Shown here: one piece after another, positions 43,913 to 53,175 of the stretch
How the letters are laid out: each line of letters starts with the position of its first letter
Position numbering within the stretch: the first letter of the stretch is position 1
From: Verrucomicrobiales bacterium
GTDB lineage: Bacteria > Verrucomicrobiota > Verrucomicrobiia > Verrucomicrobiales > DEV007
Assembly: GCA_029233965.1 (NCBI GenBank)
Contig: JARGOP010000001.1
Coordinates: 80,498 to 144,497 of the forward strand
Reading direction: 5' to 3'
DNA: 64,000 bases
Notes under the pieces: generated by a model
Told to the model about the DNA's origin: nothing
What the model saw: only the letters and a program-made list of their open reading frames with translations
Database searches by the model: none
Translations under genes and position numbers: made by a program

Positions 43913-44108
43913 CTACCGGTTGCGAATGGGCGCGACTTCCGGGACTTGAGCGTTGAAGGTTGAATGTTCGGCGTTGACCGTTAGCGCCCGGCGCGTCACT
44001 CTCCCCGCAGTCCGATCCCGCGCGTGGTGCCGTCGCTGAACCGGGCCGTTCCGCTCCAGGAATGCTGGAAGCCGTGATGAAGCTTCTCGGGACGCGCTGA
44101 GCGGTGAA

Positions 44109-45896
44109 TCAGCTTGTCGCAAGCGACTCGGCCTCCTCGACTTCCCAGCGGTGGTAGGCGTCGGCATACTCCGGGCAGGTGGAGACGAGGAGATCGTGCG
44201 AGCCGTCCCCGACGAGTTTGCCGTTTTCGAGGAAAAGGATGCGGGGAGCCTGTCTGAGCAGGTCGATTCGGTGAGTCACCAACAGCGTCGTCCCCTCTCC
44301 GTCGCGGGTGCGCTCGAGAATAGAGTCGTGGATGAGGGATTCGCTCTCCGGCTCGACCGAGGCAGTTGGTTCATCGAGAAGAAGAATTGTCGGCACGGTA
44401 AGGAAAGCCCGCGCCAGGCTGAGACGCTGGCGCTGGCCGCCGGAAAGTTTTACGCCGTTTTGCCCGACTTCGGTATCATAGCCTTGCGGGAGATTTTCGA
44501 TGAAGTCGTGGGCATTGGCCGAGCGGGCCGCTTTGATGACTTCGGCCTCATCCGCCTCCGGGTGGCCGTAGCGCAGATTGTCGCGTACGGTTCCGTTGAA
44601 GAGGTAGTTGTCCTGTCCCACATACCCGATGGGATGGCGAAGCGATGACAGATCGAATTCGCGAACGTCCGTTCCGTCGAGTTCGAGATGACCTGAAATG
44701 ACGTCGTAGAAACGCGGGATCAGGTTCAACAGAGTGCTCTTCCCGGAGCCACTTCCGCCGGCAATGGCGACAAACTCGCCCTTCGCGATCTCGAAGGAGA
44801 CTCCGTTGAGAATGGGCTTTCCGGTAACGTAGTGAAACTCGACCTCGCGGAAAGTGATCTGTCCCGCGGGATGGTTCCATCGTTTTGCGTCCCGCTTCGA
44901 CTCGATCGTGACGGGCTCCTGCAGCAATTCCATGACACGGGAGGCGGCTGCTCTTGCCCGCTGCAGAATGTCGCTTGTCTGCGCGATCGTCCGGATCGGG
45001 CTCTGGAGACGCCACCAGAATCCACGGTAGGCGATGAGAGCGCCGAGAGTGAACCATTCACTCCCCCGCATGATGAGCCAGGCCCCGACGCCGAGCATGA
45101 TGAGATTGTTGATGAAGCCAAAGGTGGAAACGATCGGGAAGTAGGTGTTGCGGAGTCGGCTTGCTTTCACGCTCGTTTCGTAAAATCCATCGGCACGCTC
45201 TTTGAAATCGTCGATCTCCGCTTTCTCTCGGGAAAACGACTGGGTCACTTGAATGCCGGCGAGACGGTCCTGGAGAAATGATCCGATGTTCCCGAGTTTC
45301 TTCCGAACTCCTTCGTAGATGGCTTTGACGCGGCGGTTGTATTTCCGGATGAAGATGAAAGCGAACGCCAGCGGAATGATCGAGGCGGCTCCGACAACGG
45401 GGCTGAGCCAGAGCACCATGCCGGCGACGACGAGGAATGTGACCACCTCCTCGAGGAGGCTGGTGAGTCCCTGGAGAACCGATTGTTCCATCGCATCGAT
45501 ATCACTGGTCATTCGGGTGACGAGTTCCCCGGTGGATCGATCCCGATGGTAGCCGAGTGACTGATGCTGAAATTTGGCAAAGAGCTCCGAGCGAATGTCC
45601 CGGACAAAGGCCTGTCCGGTCTTTTCGAGGAGGTAGGTTTGAAATGCCCCGCAGCCGAGGCCCACGAGGTAGGTTGCGAACATGATCGCAAGCCACATTC
45701 CGAGGATGCCGGGCGTGAGGGTTTTCTCGACGAGATGGTCGGCGACGAATCCCCAGACGAGAGGATGAAAGTTCACAAAAGGAACCGCAAAGACGAGCAG
45801 GGCAAGAGCGGTGAAGATCCTGCCCCGGTAGGGAGCGAGGCGTTTCCACACCTCGTCGCGAAGCTCACGATCACTGATCTGGTAGTCGTCGGACAT
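44109..45896 (-). CDS. ABC exporter, fused permease-ATPase (MsbA/multidrug type)
   Basis: A 595-residue half-transporter: six helices in residues about 25-310 (for example IFTALALLVFAVPFVNF, VVTFLVVAGMVLWLS) followed by an ABC domain with Walker A AGGSGSGKSTLL, Q loop GYVGQDNYLF, signature LSGGQRQRLSLARAF, Walker B TILLLDEPTASVE and H loop VTHRIDLL. It works as a homodimer or with a partner; the partner is not adjacent, so a homodimer is likely. Substrate could be lipid, peptide or drug. Single gene, no obvious operon; the spacer to the LolA-like gene upstream is 127 bp. Confidence 0.92.
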   Translation of the reverse strand: MSDDYQISDRELRDEVWKRLAPYRGRIFTALALLVFAVPFVNFHPLVWGFVADHLVEKTLTPGILGMWLAIMFATYLVGLGCGAFQTYLLEKTGQAFVRDIRSELFAKFQHQSLGYHRDRSTGELVTRMTSDIDAMEQSVLQGLTSLLEEVVTFLVVAGMVLWLSPVVGAASIIPLAFAFIFIRKYNRRVKAIYEGVRKKLGNIGSFLQDRLAGIQVTQSFSREKAEIDDFKERADGFYETSVKASRLRNTYFPIVSTFGFINNLIMLGVGAWLIMRGSEWFTLGALIAYRGFWWRLQSPIRTIAQTSDILQRARAAASRVMELLQEPVTIESKRDAKRWNHPAGQITFREVEFHYVTGKPILNGVSFEIAKGEFVAIAGGSGSGKSTLLNLIPRFYDVISGHLELDGTDVREFDLSSLRHPIGYVGQDNYLFNGTVRDNLRYGHPEADEAEVIKAARSANAHDFIENLPQGYDTEVGQNGVKLSGGQRQRLSLARAFLTVPTILLLDEPTASVEPESESLIHDSILERTRDGEGTTLLVTHRIDLLRQAPRILFLENGKLVGDGSHDLLVSTCPEYADAYHRWEVEEAESLATS

Positions 45897-46023
45897 CGGG
45901 AGAAATACGATCCGACTCCATTTTCAGGTCGAAGGAGCTTGAGGATCCTGCAGGGCACCCGCTCTGCCTGCGGTGAGAGCTGCCGATCCGTCAGGTGACC
46001 AGGAAGAGATCGCGGGACACGCC

Positions 46024-46776
46024 CTAGCTCACCGTCGATTTGATCTGCATCCTCGTGCTGGATTTGATCTGGCCGGTGGAAGGATTGATCGTTTCGATCC
46101 GCATTTCGTCAACCATCCAGATGTCGTCGAACTTCTTGCCGCTGAGGACTTCGAAGCGACGCACCGGGCGTCCCGAGGCGTTGTAGCCGTTCATCTTGAT
46201 CATCCCGCCGCTTCCGCAGTCGATCCAGAAATCCACAGTGGCGTAGGCGCCCTGTCCGTCGGGGTTCAGAACCCGGACCTGCCAGCACTCGCGGGCTTTG
46301 ATTTTGTCGAGTTTCACGATCTTCGCATTCGGCCAGTAAAGAAAGCGCATGGCGAGATCCTCATAGGTCACGTCCGTTCCGCGAACTTCCTGTGCATACT
46401 TGGAGGCGGGCACGGGCTGCATCGCATTTCCACCGACTCCTTCAAAAAGCGCAAAGCTGTTGTCTTTTGTGTCGAGGTAAATGACCTGCGAAGGCTCCTC
46501 AAAAATGAATCGGATCGACTCCGGCTTCAGGGACATCAGGAAGGGCGTTTTCGAAGCGAAACCGGTTCTCAACAGACCGGTGAAGTCGCGGTTGTAGAGG
46601 GTGTAGCTGTAACGAACGAGTTTCAGAACCTCGTCTGCGGTGAGCTGGTCGATTGATTTTCCGGCGAATGAAGGAGCGCTGCCGGTGGGAGGACTTTCGC
46701 CGGTCTCTTCCTGCGTGAAAGCAGGCAGAGTCAAAAAGCCGAACGAAAGAGCGAGGATCGAGAGGGTTTTTATCAT
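46024..46776 (-). CDS. LolA-like outer-membrane lipoprotein-sorting protein
   Basis: Start taken at the ATG at 46776, giving a signal peptide (LSILALSFGFLTLPAFTQEE) and 250 residues; the frame runs to 47127 but the extension overlaps the divergent thioesterase. The body shows strands typical of the LolA/LolB fold (MSLKPESIRFIFEEPSQVIY, FWIDCGSGGMIKMNGYNASG, DIWMVDEMRIETINPSTGQI). Matches the 'outer membrane lipoprotein-sorting protein' group rather than classical LolA. Probably carries a lipid or lipoprotein across the periplasm. Confidence 0.75.
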   Translation of the reverse strand: MIKTLSILALSFGFLTLPAFTQEETGESPPTGSAPSFAGKSIDQLTADEVLKLVRYSYTLYNRDFTGLLRTGFASKTPFLMSLKPESIRFIFEEPSQVIYLDTKDNSFALFEGVGGNAMQPVPASKYAQEVRGTDVTYEDLAMRFLYWPNAKIVKLDKIKARECWQVRVLNPDGQGAYATVDFWIDCGSGGMIKMNGYNASGRPVRRFEVLSGKKFDDIWMVDEMRIETINPSTGQIKSSTRMQIKSTVS

Positions 46777-46911
46777 GAGCAGGGAGTGTTCAACGCCGGT
46801 TAGACGATGGACCGTAAGATACATGCAAAAGCTCCATCGAAAACCCCAACTATCAAAGAGACTGAAGCAATTCAGCTGGCAGCCGCCACCGGTCTCTGCC
46901 ATTTTAGAGAC

Positions 46912-47253
46912 ATGGAGAATCACCGCCTTGTCCTCCCTGAGCATCTGAACCAATACGGATTCCTTTTCGGAGGTTATCTCTTGATGTGGGTCGATGAGGT
47001 CGCCTGGATGGCGGCGTCGCTCGAGTTCAGGGATTGCCACTTCGTGACCGTCGGGATGAAAGCGGTCGCCTTCCACAAGAGCGTGAAGCAGGGATCCATT
47101 CTCCGATTCGAAACCGAACTGATCCATTGCGGGAATACCTCAGTGACCTACGCGGTGAGCGTTTTGAACGATGAGACCGAAATTTTTTCCAATTCGGTGA
47201 CGCTCGTGCGGATCAACGAAGAAGGGGAAAAACAATCACTTCCCAAGCGCTGA
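46912..47253 (+). CDS. Acyl-CoA thioesterase (hotdog fold)
   Basis: A 113-residue protein from the ATG at 46912; an in-frame ATG at 46807 would add 35 residues, and I prefer the shorter form because the conserved region begins at once (MENHRLVLPEHLNQYGFLFG) and the longer one leaves only 30 bp for both promoters. Motifs NQYGFLFGGYLLMWVDEVA and KSVKQGSILRFETEL match the YciA/YkhA acyl-CoA thioesterase family, which hydrolyses fatty acyl-CoA. Single-domain, normally a trimer or hexamer of dimers. Divergent from the LolA-like gene; ribokinase follows 30 bp later. Confidence 0.85.
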   Translation: MENHRLVLPEHLNQYGFLFGGYLLMWVDEVAWMAASLEFRDCHFVTVGMKAVAFHKSVKQGSILRFETELIHCGNTSVTYAVSVLNDETEIFSNSVTLVRINEEGEKQSLPKR

Positions 47254-47283
47254 ATGTCTGGTAGCCTCTCCCCTCTTTAGACT

Positions 47284-48225
47284 ATGAGCGACGCGAATCG
47301 AGTGGCCATTGCGGTGATCGGCTCTCTGAACATCGATTATTTCACGAAGGTTCAGACGCTTCCGAATCCGGGTGAAACGGTCTCTTCGCGCGAGCTCAAA
47401 CTTTTCCGCGGCGGCAAGGGTGCCAATCAGGCGATCTCAGCCTGCCGGCAGGGAGCGAAAGTCCACTTCTTCGGATCTGTTGGTGAAGATGAAGACGGAG
47501 TCGCCTACCGGAAGGCGCTGGCCGAGGAAGGAATCGATGTTTCCCGTTTGAATCGCGTCTCCACAAAGACCGGTGCCGCCTTTATTACCGTTGATCAAAG
47601 CGGAGAGAACATGATTGTTATCGCTCCGGGAGCGAATGATCGCCTCCAGATCAATGATATCAAAGCGGGGCGCCAGGTCATCACTGCCTGCGGGGCGGTT
47701 TTAGGGCAGTTTGAGACACCAAGCGAAGCACTCGTGGAGGCGGCGACCATTGCCAATAAGGAGAATATCCCGGTGGTGATCAATCCTTCTCCGGTCAAAC
47801 CGGAGTTCCCCTGGCACATGATCCGGACTGATTATTTGATCGTGAACGAAGGTGAGGCGATCGAGGTTTTGGGATTTGCCCCGTTTTCAGAAGACGCAAC
47901 CACGCTGAGGCAGCGACTTCACGAACTTCGGATCGAACATCTCATCGTGACGCGCGGCGGAGACGACACATTGCTCTTCACGAGAACCGGTGAGAGTCTC
48001 ACCATCGAAACGCTGCCGGTTTTGCCTGTCGATACCGTAGGTGCCGGCGATGCCTTCGCGGGATGCTTTACGGCCCGGATTGCTGCGGGAGATAAATTGG
48101 AAGATGCGATTCGAGCGGCCAATTGTGCCGGAGCCCTGACAACACTGGGGGCGGGAGCACAGAATCCGATTCCGGATCGAGAAAAAGTCGATCAACATCT
48201 TGATCATCTCTCCGCAAAATCATAG
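47284..48225 (+). CDS. rbsK: Ribokinase
   Basis: A 313-residue PfkB-family sugar kinase. PfkB motif 1 is seen at ELKLFRGGKGANQAISACRQ and motif 2 at VDTVGAGDAFAGCF with the catalytic Asp (GAGD). The N-terminal IGSLNIDYFTKVQTLPNPGE is typical of RbsK. Converts D-ribose to ribose 5-phosphate with ATP. Length is normal. No rbs transporter is nearby, so another pentose or nucleoside sugar is possible. It slightly overlaps a longer frame of the next gene but not its chosen start. Confidence 0.9.
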   Translation: MSDANRVAIAVIGSLNIDYFTKVQTLPNPGETVSSRELKLFRGGKGANQAISACRQGAKVHFFGSVGEDEDGVAYRKALAEEGIDVSRLNRVSTKTGAAFITVDQSGENMIVIAPGANDRLQINDIKAGRQVITACGAVLGQFETPSEALVEAATIANKENIPVVINPSPVKPEFPWHMIRTDYLIVNEGEAIEVLGFAPFSEDATTLRQRLHELRIEHLIVTRGGDDTLLFTRTGESLTIETLPVLPVDTVGAGDAFAGCFTARIAAGDKLEDAIRAANCAGALTTLGAGAQNPIPDREKVDQHLDHLSAKS

Positions 48226-48238
48226 GGTGTCGCTCAGA

Positions 48239-49594
48239 ATGAAGGCATCCTCATCTTTCCTGCCCGCTCTGATCTGCATTGCTGCGATCATTTCCCAGCT
48301 CCTCCAACCCCGCGCCGCTGCTGAATCGTGGCCCCAATTTCGCGGTCCGGGAGGCGACGGGATTGCCCGGGCGGAGAATGTTCCCGCCGAATTTAACGAA
48401 GAAAAAGGGGTGGCCTGGAAAACAGAACTGCCGGGCCGGGGGTGGTCCTCGCCTGTCTTTGACGGAACTAATCTCTGGATGACAACCGCAATCGAGAAAT
48501 TCCCCACCGAGGAAGAGCGCCTCGCGAGGCTGCGTGCCGCCGGGGAGGAGGAAAAGAAGTTTAAATCCCGTCAGGTTGCCGATCGCATCGATATCGCGGT
48601 CTTGAAGGTCGATTACGCAACGGGCGAATTGCTTGAAGAGATCAAGCTGGCAACCATCGATGAGCCCCAAACAATCCACACCTTCAACAGTTTTGCCTCT
48701 CCGACTCCGGTTCTCGATGAAGGTGTTCTCTATGCCCACTTTGGAACCTTCGGAACCTATGCCATCGAGACCGCAACGGGAGAGGTGAAATGGCATCGGA
48801 AGATCGAGCTTGAACATGGCGTCGGCCCCGGAAGTTCCCCCTTCATTCACGATGATTTGTTGATTCTGATCTGTGATGGAGTGGATCAGCAGTTTGTCGC
48901 TGCGCTCGAGAAGTCTTCCGGAAAGGACGTCTGGAGGACGGATCGTCCGGAAATGCGGGCACCCCTGGGCGATCAGAAAAAATCCTACAATACCCCGGTC
49001 ATCGCCAAAGGATCGGACGGGAGAGAGCAACTTATCTGCATGGGCGCCCAGTGGCTCGTGAGCTACGAGCCGATGACGGGAGAGGAAATCTGGCGGCTTG
49101 ATCACGGCAGCGGATTCTCCGTGGTCCCCCGCCCTGTCTTCAGCGACAAACATCAGCTTCTTTATCTGAGCACAGGTTTTGGAAAACCCGTGCTGCTGGC
49201 GGTCCGCGTCGATGGCAGGGGCGACATCACCGAAAAGAATAAGATTATGTGGCGGGAGGAGAAGCGAATTCCGGCCAAACCGTCCCCGCTCCTTGTGGGA
49301 GACGAGCTCTATGTGATTTCAGACGGAGGGGTCGCCTCTTGTTTTGATGCACTGACAGGAATGCATCATTGGACCGAGCGAATCGATGGAAACTATTCGG
49401 CATCGCCCCTGTTTGCCGACGGCAAGATCTACTTCGCCAACCAGGAGGGAACCGTCAACGTGCTTCGTCCCGGCAAGACCTTTGACTTGATTGCCACGAA
49501 CCAGTTGGAGGGGGCTCTCATGGCCTCACCGCTGGCATTTGATGGAGCGCTGATCATCCGCTCAGACACCGCGATTTACCGTTTCTCAAACTGA
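48239..49594 (+). CDS. Secreted PQQ-like beta-propeller protein
   Basis: Start at the ATG at 48239, giving a signal peptide (LPALICIAAIISQLLQPRAAA). About 451 residues. Typical opening WPQFRGPGGDGIARAENVP, then blades such as GTYAIETATGEVKWHRKIEL, SYEPMTGEEIWRLDHGS, CFDALTGMHHWTERIDGNYS and ASPLFADGKIYFANQEGTVN. This is the PQQ-like/BamB-type eight-bladed propeller group very common in PVC bacteria. No heme or catalytic motif; function not known. It starts 13 bp after the ribokinase stop. Confidence 0.88.
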   Translation: MKASSSFLPALICIAAIISQLLQPRAAAESWPQFRGPGGDGIARAENVPAEFNEEKGVAWKTELPGRGWSSPVFDGTNLWMTTAIEKFPTEEERLARLRAAGEEEKKFKSRQVADRIDIAVLKVDYATGELLEEIKLATIDEPQTIHTFNSFASPTPVLDEGVLYAHFGTFGTYAIETATGEVKWHRKIELEHGVGPGSSPFIHDDLLILICDGVDQQFVAALEKSSGKDVWRTDRPEMRAPLGDQKKSYNTPVIAKGSDGREQLICMGAQWLVSYEPMTGEEIWRLDHGSGFSVVPRPVFSDKHQLLYLSTGFGKPVLLAVRVDGRGDITEKNKIMWREEKRIPAKPSPLLVGDELYVISDGGVASCFDALTGMHHWTERIDGNYSASPLFADGKIYFANQEGTVNVLRPGKTFDLIATNQLEGALMASPLAFDGALIIRSDTAIYRFSN

Positions 49595-49721
49595 GCGGCA
49601 ATTTTGATGCCCGGGAGGCCGGAAATGCGGGCCGAAAATAGAATGCATTTTTAGTAAACTAAGCGTGACAAAATACACGCCTCCCGATATTCCTTAAGGA
49701 AACTGACACTTTCATATCTCA

Positions 49722-51791
49722 ATGAATAACAAAACCTGTTCAATTATCGTACGAATTCTGGCGGTTCTGCTCGCCGGAATTTTTATCACCAACTCTCAGG
49801 CCCGTACCTGGACCAGCACTGACGGCAAGTCGATGCAGGCCATCTTTCTGGGAATTGAGGGTGATAATCTCCGTTTCAAAATGCGAGACGGAAATGAAAT
49901 CGTCGTCCCCAAGGATCGTTTTATCAAGGCCGACCAGGAAGCTGCCGAGCGACTCGATCTCATCGGAGACGATTCCTTCACCAAGGCATCTGCCCGCCAG
50001 ATCGACACGCTTCTTGCCGGAAACCTGAAGGAAGCGGGCTTTTCCTCCTTCAACGATCCTCTTCCCGATGATCTTTTCGTCCGCCGGGTTTACCTCGACA
50101 TCATCGGACGCATTCCCACGAAGGAGGAGTTCCTCGAATTCGCGGAAAGCGCCCGCCCTGACAAGCGCGAAGCACTCATCGATGAGCTTCTTCTCTCCCC
50201 CGGCTATGCCTCACACCTGTTCAACTATTTCGCTGATATGTATCGTCTCAACGCTTCGGAAGCGTTTGTGAACGGGATCCGCATGGATCCCTACATTCAG
50301 TGGTGGCGTGACCAGCTCAGGGCCAATCGCCCTTATCATGAGATGGTGACCGACATGCTCACGGCCAATGGGAACGTCGGCCAGAATCCGGCTTCCGGTT
50401 TCCTCCTTCGCGACACCGGGATGGAGTTCGACGCTTTTGCGAACTTCGGCCAGACGATGCTCGGCATCGACATTTCCTGCGCACAGTGCCACGACCACCC
50501 CTTCGATGAGTGGACACAGGGCGATTTCTACGACATGGCTGCCTTCTTCGGGAACACACAGCGTTCTTTGCGATATGGCGGCGGCGGAATGATGGGCGGT
50601 GGGATGACCCAAATGCCCGGTGCCCCGGACGGATGGAAACAGCAGTTCGAGGAATATGCGACCAAAGAGCACGGGATCGTCCTGCGCGACCAGTCGGATC
50701 GCCAGTTTAACTACTTCGTCCAGGCCCTCGGTTGGAACATTGCCGATAACGAAGCTCTCGAGACCGTTCTTCCCCACGACTTCCGCGGAAGTGGCGGCAA
50801 GCCGAACGAAGTGGCGAGACCCAAAACCCTGATCGGCGATGCCGCGAAGGTCGGTGGCAAAACCCGCCGGGAAGCGATTGCCGAATGGCTCACGGACCGG
50901 GATAACCCGCGTTTCGCTCTTGTCATTGCGAACCGCATGTGGGACCGGGCTTTCGGTCGCCCTCTCGTCGGACCGGTCACTGATTTCGCGGACTCCTCGA
51001 TTCGCGGCGCTTCTCAGCCTGAAGTGCTGCAATTTGTCACCAATGAGATGCGTCGCGTAAACTACGACCTTCGTGAGTTCATGCGGATTCTTTACAACAC
51101 CCGTGCCTACCAGTCGATCGCCACTCCGGAAGAGCCGGACTGGGGTTCCGACTACGCATTTCAGGGTCCGGTGCTCCGCCGCATGCGCGCTGAGCAGGCC
51201 TGGGACTCCATGATGCTGCTCCAGCATGGCAAACAAATCGATGAAAAGACCGGTGCAGATGGATCCTTTTACAAGGCGGTTCTCAATGTCGATCTCAACG
51301 CCATGACCAACGAGCAGGTCTGGGAGCACTTTGAGGCATGGAAGAAGGCCTCAGGTAACCGTATGGGTAACGCAGTTCTTGCCTCCGAAGGCAGCTTGAC
51401 TCCAACCGTTGTGAGCGATCAGGACCTCCGGGCATCCGAGTTGGCACAACCTTACACGAACGCCTCCATGCTGGATACCTTCGGGCAGTCTGATCGAATC
51501 ATCACGGATGAACACAACTACGACGGTTCCGTGCCACAGGTGCTCGCGCTCATGAACGGCGACGTTACCGAAAGGCTGACGGGTCTGTCCTCCAAAGTTG
51601 TCGAGGACATGGAGGAATATGACGGGCCGGACGACAAAGTCCGCGGCGTCTTCTTCACGCTCCTCAACCGCTTTCCAACTAAAGATGAACTCGCCCTCGG
51701 TACTGAAATGATCGAGGACTTCGGCGATGACGGTATTTCCGACCTTGCCTGGGCTCTGATGAACAGTCCTGAATTCCTCTTTATCCAGTAA
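49722..51791 (+). CDS. DUF1549/DUF1553 protein with N-terminal SHD1-like domain
   Basis: A 689-residue exported protein (signal IVRILAVLLAGIFITNSQAR). Residues 28-80 form a small SHD1-like domain (RTWTSTDGKSMQAIFLGIEG). Then the DUF1549 part (DDLFVRRVYLDIIGRIPTKE; CAQCHDHPFDEWTQGDFYDM with a CxxCH motif) and the DUF1553 part (NRMWDRAFGRPLVGPVTDFA, LYNTRAYQS). Usual family members begin with a PSCyt1 cytochrome; here SHD1 replaces it. It forms the standard two-gene unit with the DUF1501 gene 37 bp downstream. Likely a periplasmic or surface protein of unknown function. Confidence 0.9.
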   Translation: MNNKTCSIIVRILAVLLAGIFITNSQARTWTSTDGKSMQAIFLGIEGDNLRFKMRDGNEIVVPKDRFIKADQEAAERLDLIGDDSFTKASARQIDTLLAGNLKEAGFSSFNDPLPDDLFVRRVYLDIIGRIPTKEEFLEFAESARPDKREALIDELLLSPGYASHLFNYFADMYRLNASEAFVNGIRMDPYIQWWRDQLRANRPYHEMVTDMLTANGNVGQNPASGFLLRDTGMEFDAFANFGQTMLGIDISCAQCHDHPFDEWTQGDFYDMAAFFGNTQRSLRYGGGGMMGGGMTQMPGAPDGWKQQFEEYATKEHGIVLRDQSDRQFNYFVQALGWNIADNEALETVLPHDFRGSGGKPNEVARPKTLIGDAAKVGGKTRREAIAEWLTDRDNPRFALVIANRMWDRAFGRPLVGPVTDFADSSIRGASQPEVLQFVTNEMRRVNYDLREFMRILYNTRAYQSIATPEEPDWGSDYAFQGPVLRRMRAEQAWDSMMLLQHGKQIDEKTGADGSFYKAVLNVDLNAMTNEQVWEHFEAWKKASGNRMGNAVLASEGSLTPTVVSDQDLRASELAQPYTNASMLDTFGQSDRIITDEHNYDGSVPQVLALMNGDVTERLTGLSSKVVEDMEEYDGPDDKVRGVFFTLLNRFPTKDELALGTEMIEDFGDDGISDLAWALMNSPEFLFIQ

Positions 51792-51828
51792 TCTCCTTTT
51801 CTTTCAATTTCTTACTCGTTCAAATCTC

Positions 51829-53091
51829 ATGGACCACATTGCATCCCTTGCCGGTAAGGACTCTCTGAGTCGCCGCTACTTCATGGAAATGTCCGCCAAG
51901 CTCTCGTTGGGAGTTGGTCTGACCGTTCCTTTCCTCCCCCGCCAGATCAAGGCGCAGGAGGGAGCAAAAGCAAAGAACCTGATCTACATCTACCTCTCCG
52001 GGGGAATGACTCATCTCGACACCTTTGATCCGAAGCGTGGCGATGTCATGGGGAACACCGAAACGATCGACACGGTCGTTGATAACATGAAAATGGGCCA
52101 GCATCTCACGGGACTGGCCAAGCAGGCGGACAAGCTTGCTGTGATCAACTCGATGTTCTCAACGAACGGAGCTCATGAGCAGGGACAGTACATCATGCGT
52201 ACTGGATATGAGAAGCGGGCCACCATTGTCCACCCGACGATTGGCCCGTGGGCTCAGCGTCTTCTCGGGAAAAAGAACGAAGTTCTTCCCGACAGTGTCC
52301 TCATCGGACAGAGCACCTCGAATGCCGGGTTCATGGATCCTTCCCTGAGCCCCCTTCCGATCGCGGACCCCGGCGGCGGTGTTCCGAACACCGAACTCAT
52401 TGTTCAGGGGGATCGGTTTTCCCGTCGCATGGAGATGGCTCAGAAGCTCGGTCAGCAGTTCACTGAAAAGTTCAAATACAGCGGCCCTGACTCCTACGTT
52501 GAGTATTACAAGCAGGCCAATCAACTTTTGAACAGTGACGAACTGAAGGCTTTCGATATCTCGAACGAGGCGAATGCCGGCGACTATGGCACAGGGCGCC
52601 TCGGACAGGGCTGTCTCCTTGCCCGCAAACTCGTGGAGAACGGCGTTCGTGTTGTCGAAGTCGTTTCCGGCGGTTGGGACATGCACGTTGACGTGGAAGG
52701 CTCTTCTGCCACCCGCATTCCGGAGTTGGACAAGGCTGTCTCAACACTCATGATGGATCTTGAATCCCGTGGACTTCTTGAAAGCACCTTGATTGCGATC
52801 GGAACTGAATTTGGCCGGACCCCGGACATCAACATGAACTCCGGACGGGATCACTATCCGGCCGCCTACTCCTGTGTCCTTGCCGGTGGCGGCATCAAGG
52901 GTGGAACCGTCTACGGTGAAACGGATGGTCAGGGTAAGAAAGTGAAATCAAATCCGGTCACTCCGGAAGACTTCATCGCGACTATCGGCTACGGCATGGG
53001 TCTGAACCTCGATGAAACGATCTATTCGCCAAGCCAGCGCCCCTTCACTTTTGGTGACAAAGGTAAGCCGGTGACTGAACTTTTCGGTTAA
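51829..53091 (+). CDS. DUF1501 protein, Tat-exported
   Basis: A 420-residue protein with a twin-arginine signal (SRRYFMEMSAKLSLGVGLTV). The DUF1501 core appears as LIYIYLSGGMTHLDTFDPK, ARKLVENGVRVVEVVSGGWD and IGTEFGRTPDINMNSGRDHY, the alkaline-phosphatase-like/sulfatase-fold residues of the family. It follows the DUF1549 gene directly, the usual pairing in Planctomycetes and Verrucomicrobia, and ends before a strong terminator. Enzymatic activity is suspected from fold but has not been shown. Confidence 0.93.
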   Translation: MDHIASLAGKDSLSRRYFMEMSAKLSLGVGLTVPFLPRQIKAQEGAKAKNLIYIYLSGGMTHLDTFDPKRGDVMGNTETIDTVVDNMKMGQHLTGLAKQADKLAVINSMFSTNGAHEQGQYIMRTGYEKRATIVHPTIGPWAQRLLGKKNEVLPDSVLIGQSTSNAGFMDPSLSPLPIADPGGGVPNTELIVQGDRFSRRMEMAQKLGQQFTEKFKYSGPDSYVEYYKQANQLLNSDELKAFDISNEANAGDYGTGRLGQGCLLARKLVENGVRVVEVVSGGWDMHVDVEGSSATRIPELDKAVSTLMMDLESRGLLESTLIAIGTEFGRTPDINMNSGRDHYPAAYSCVLAGGGIKGGTVYGETDGQGKKVKSNPVTPEDFIATIGYGMGLNLDETIYSPSQRPFTFGDKGKPVTELFG

Positions 53092-53108
53092 TTCCTGGTG
53101 AATTTACG

Positions 53109-53144
53109 AAAACCGGGGTGACGATTCGCCGCCCCGGTTTTTTT
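53109..53144 (+). terminator. Rho-independent terminator of the DUF1549/DUF1501 operon
   Basis: AAAACCGGGG (53109-53118) and CCCCGGTTTT (53132-53141) form a 10-bp stem, loop 13 nt, with a seven-T run at 53138-53144. It is 17 bp after the DUF1501 stop. The reversed reading also has a run of A/T, so it may serve mnmE, which converges on it. Confidence 0.88.
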
Positions 53145-53175
53145 GTGCCCGGAGATCCGGTTTTTTCCCGGAGCT

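Larger units (their letters stand above)
43656..44108. other. 453-bp gene-free region between ABC exporter and restriction gene
   Basis: Apart from the split palindrome and MITE described separately, it holds short TTCAAC/GTTGAA-type runs (CTTCCAAGGTTCAACCCTCAA near 43690 and GCGTTGAAGGTTGAATG near 43950) like those at 34736 and 39968. The stretch 43980-44100 has no start-to-stop frame that looks coding. The promoter of the restriction gene must lie here but is not recognisable. Confidence 0.5.
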
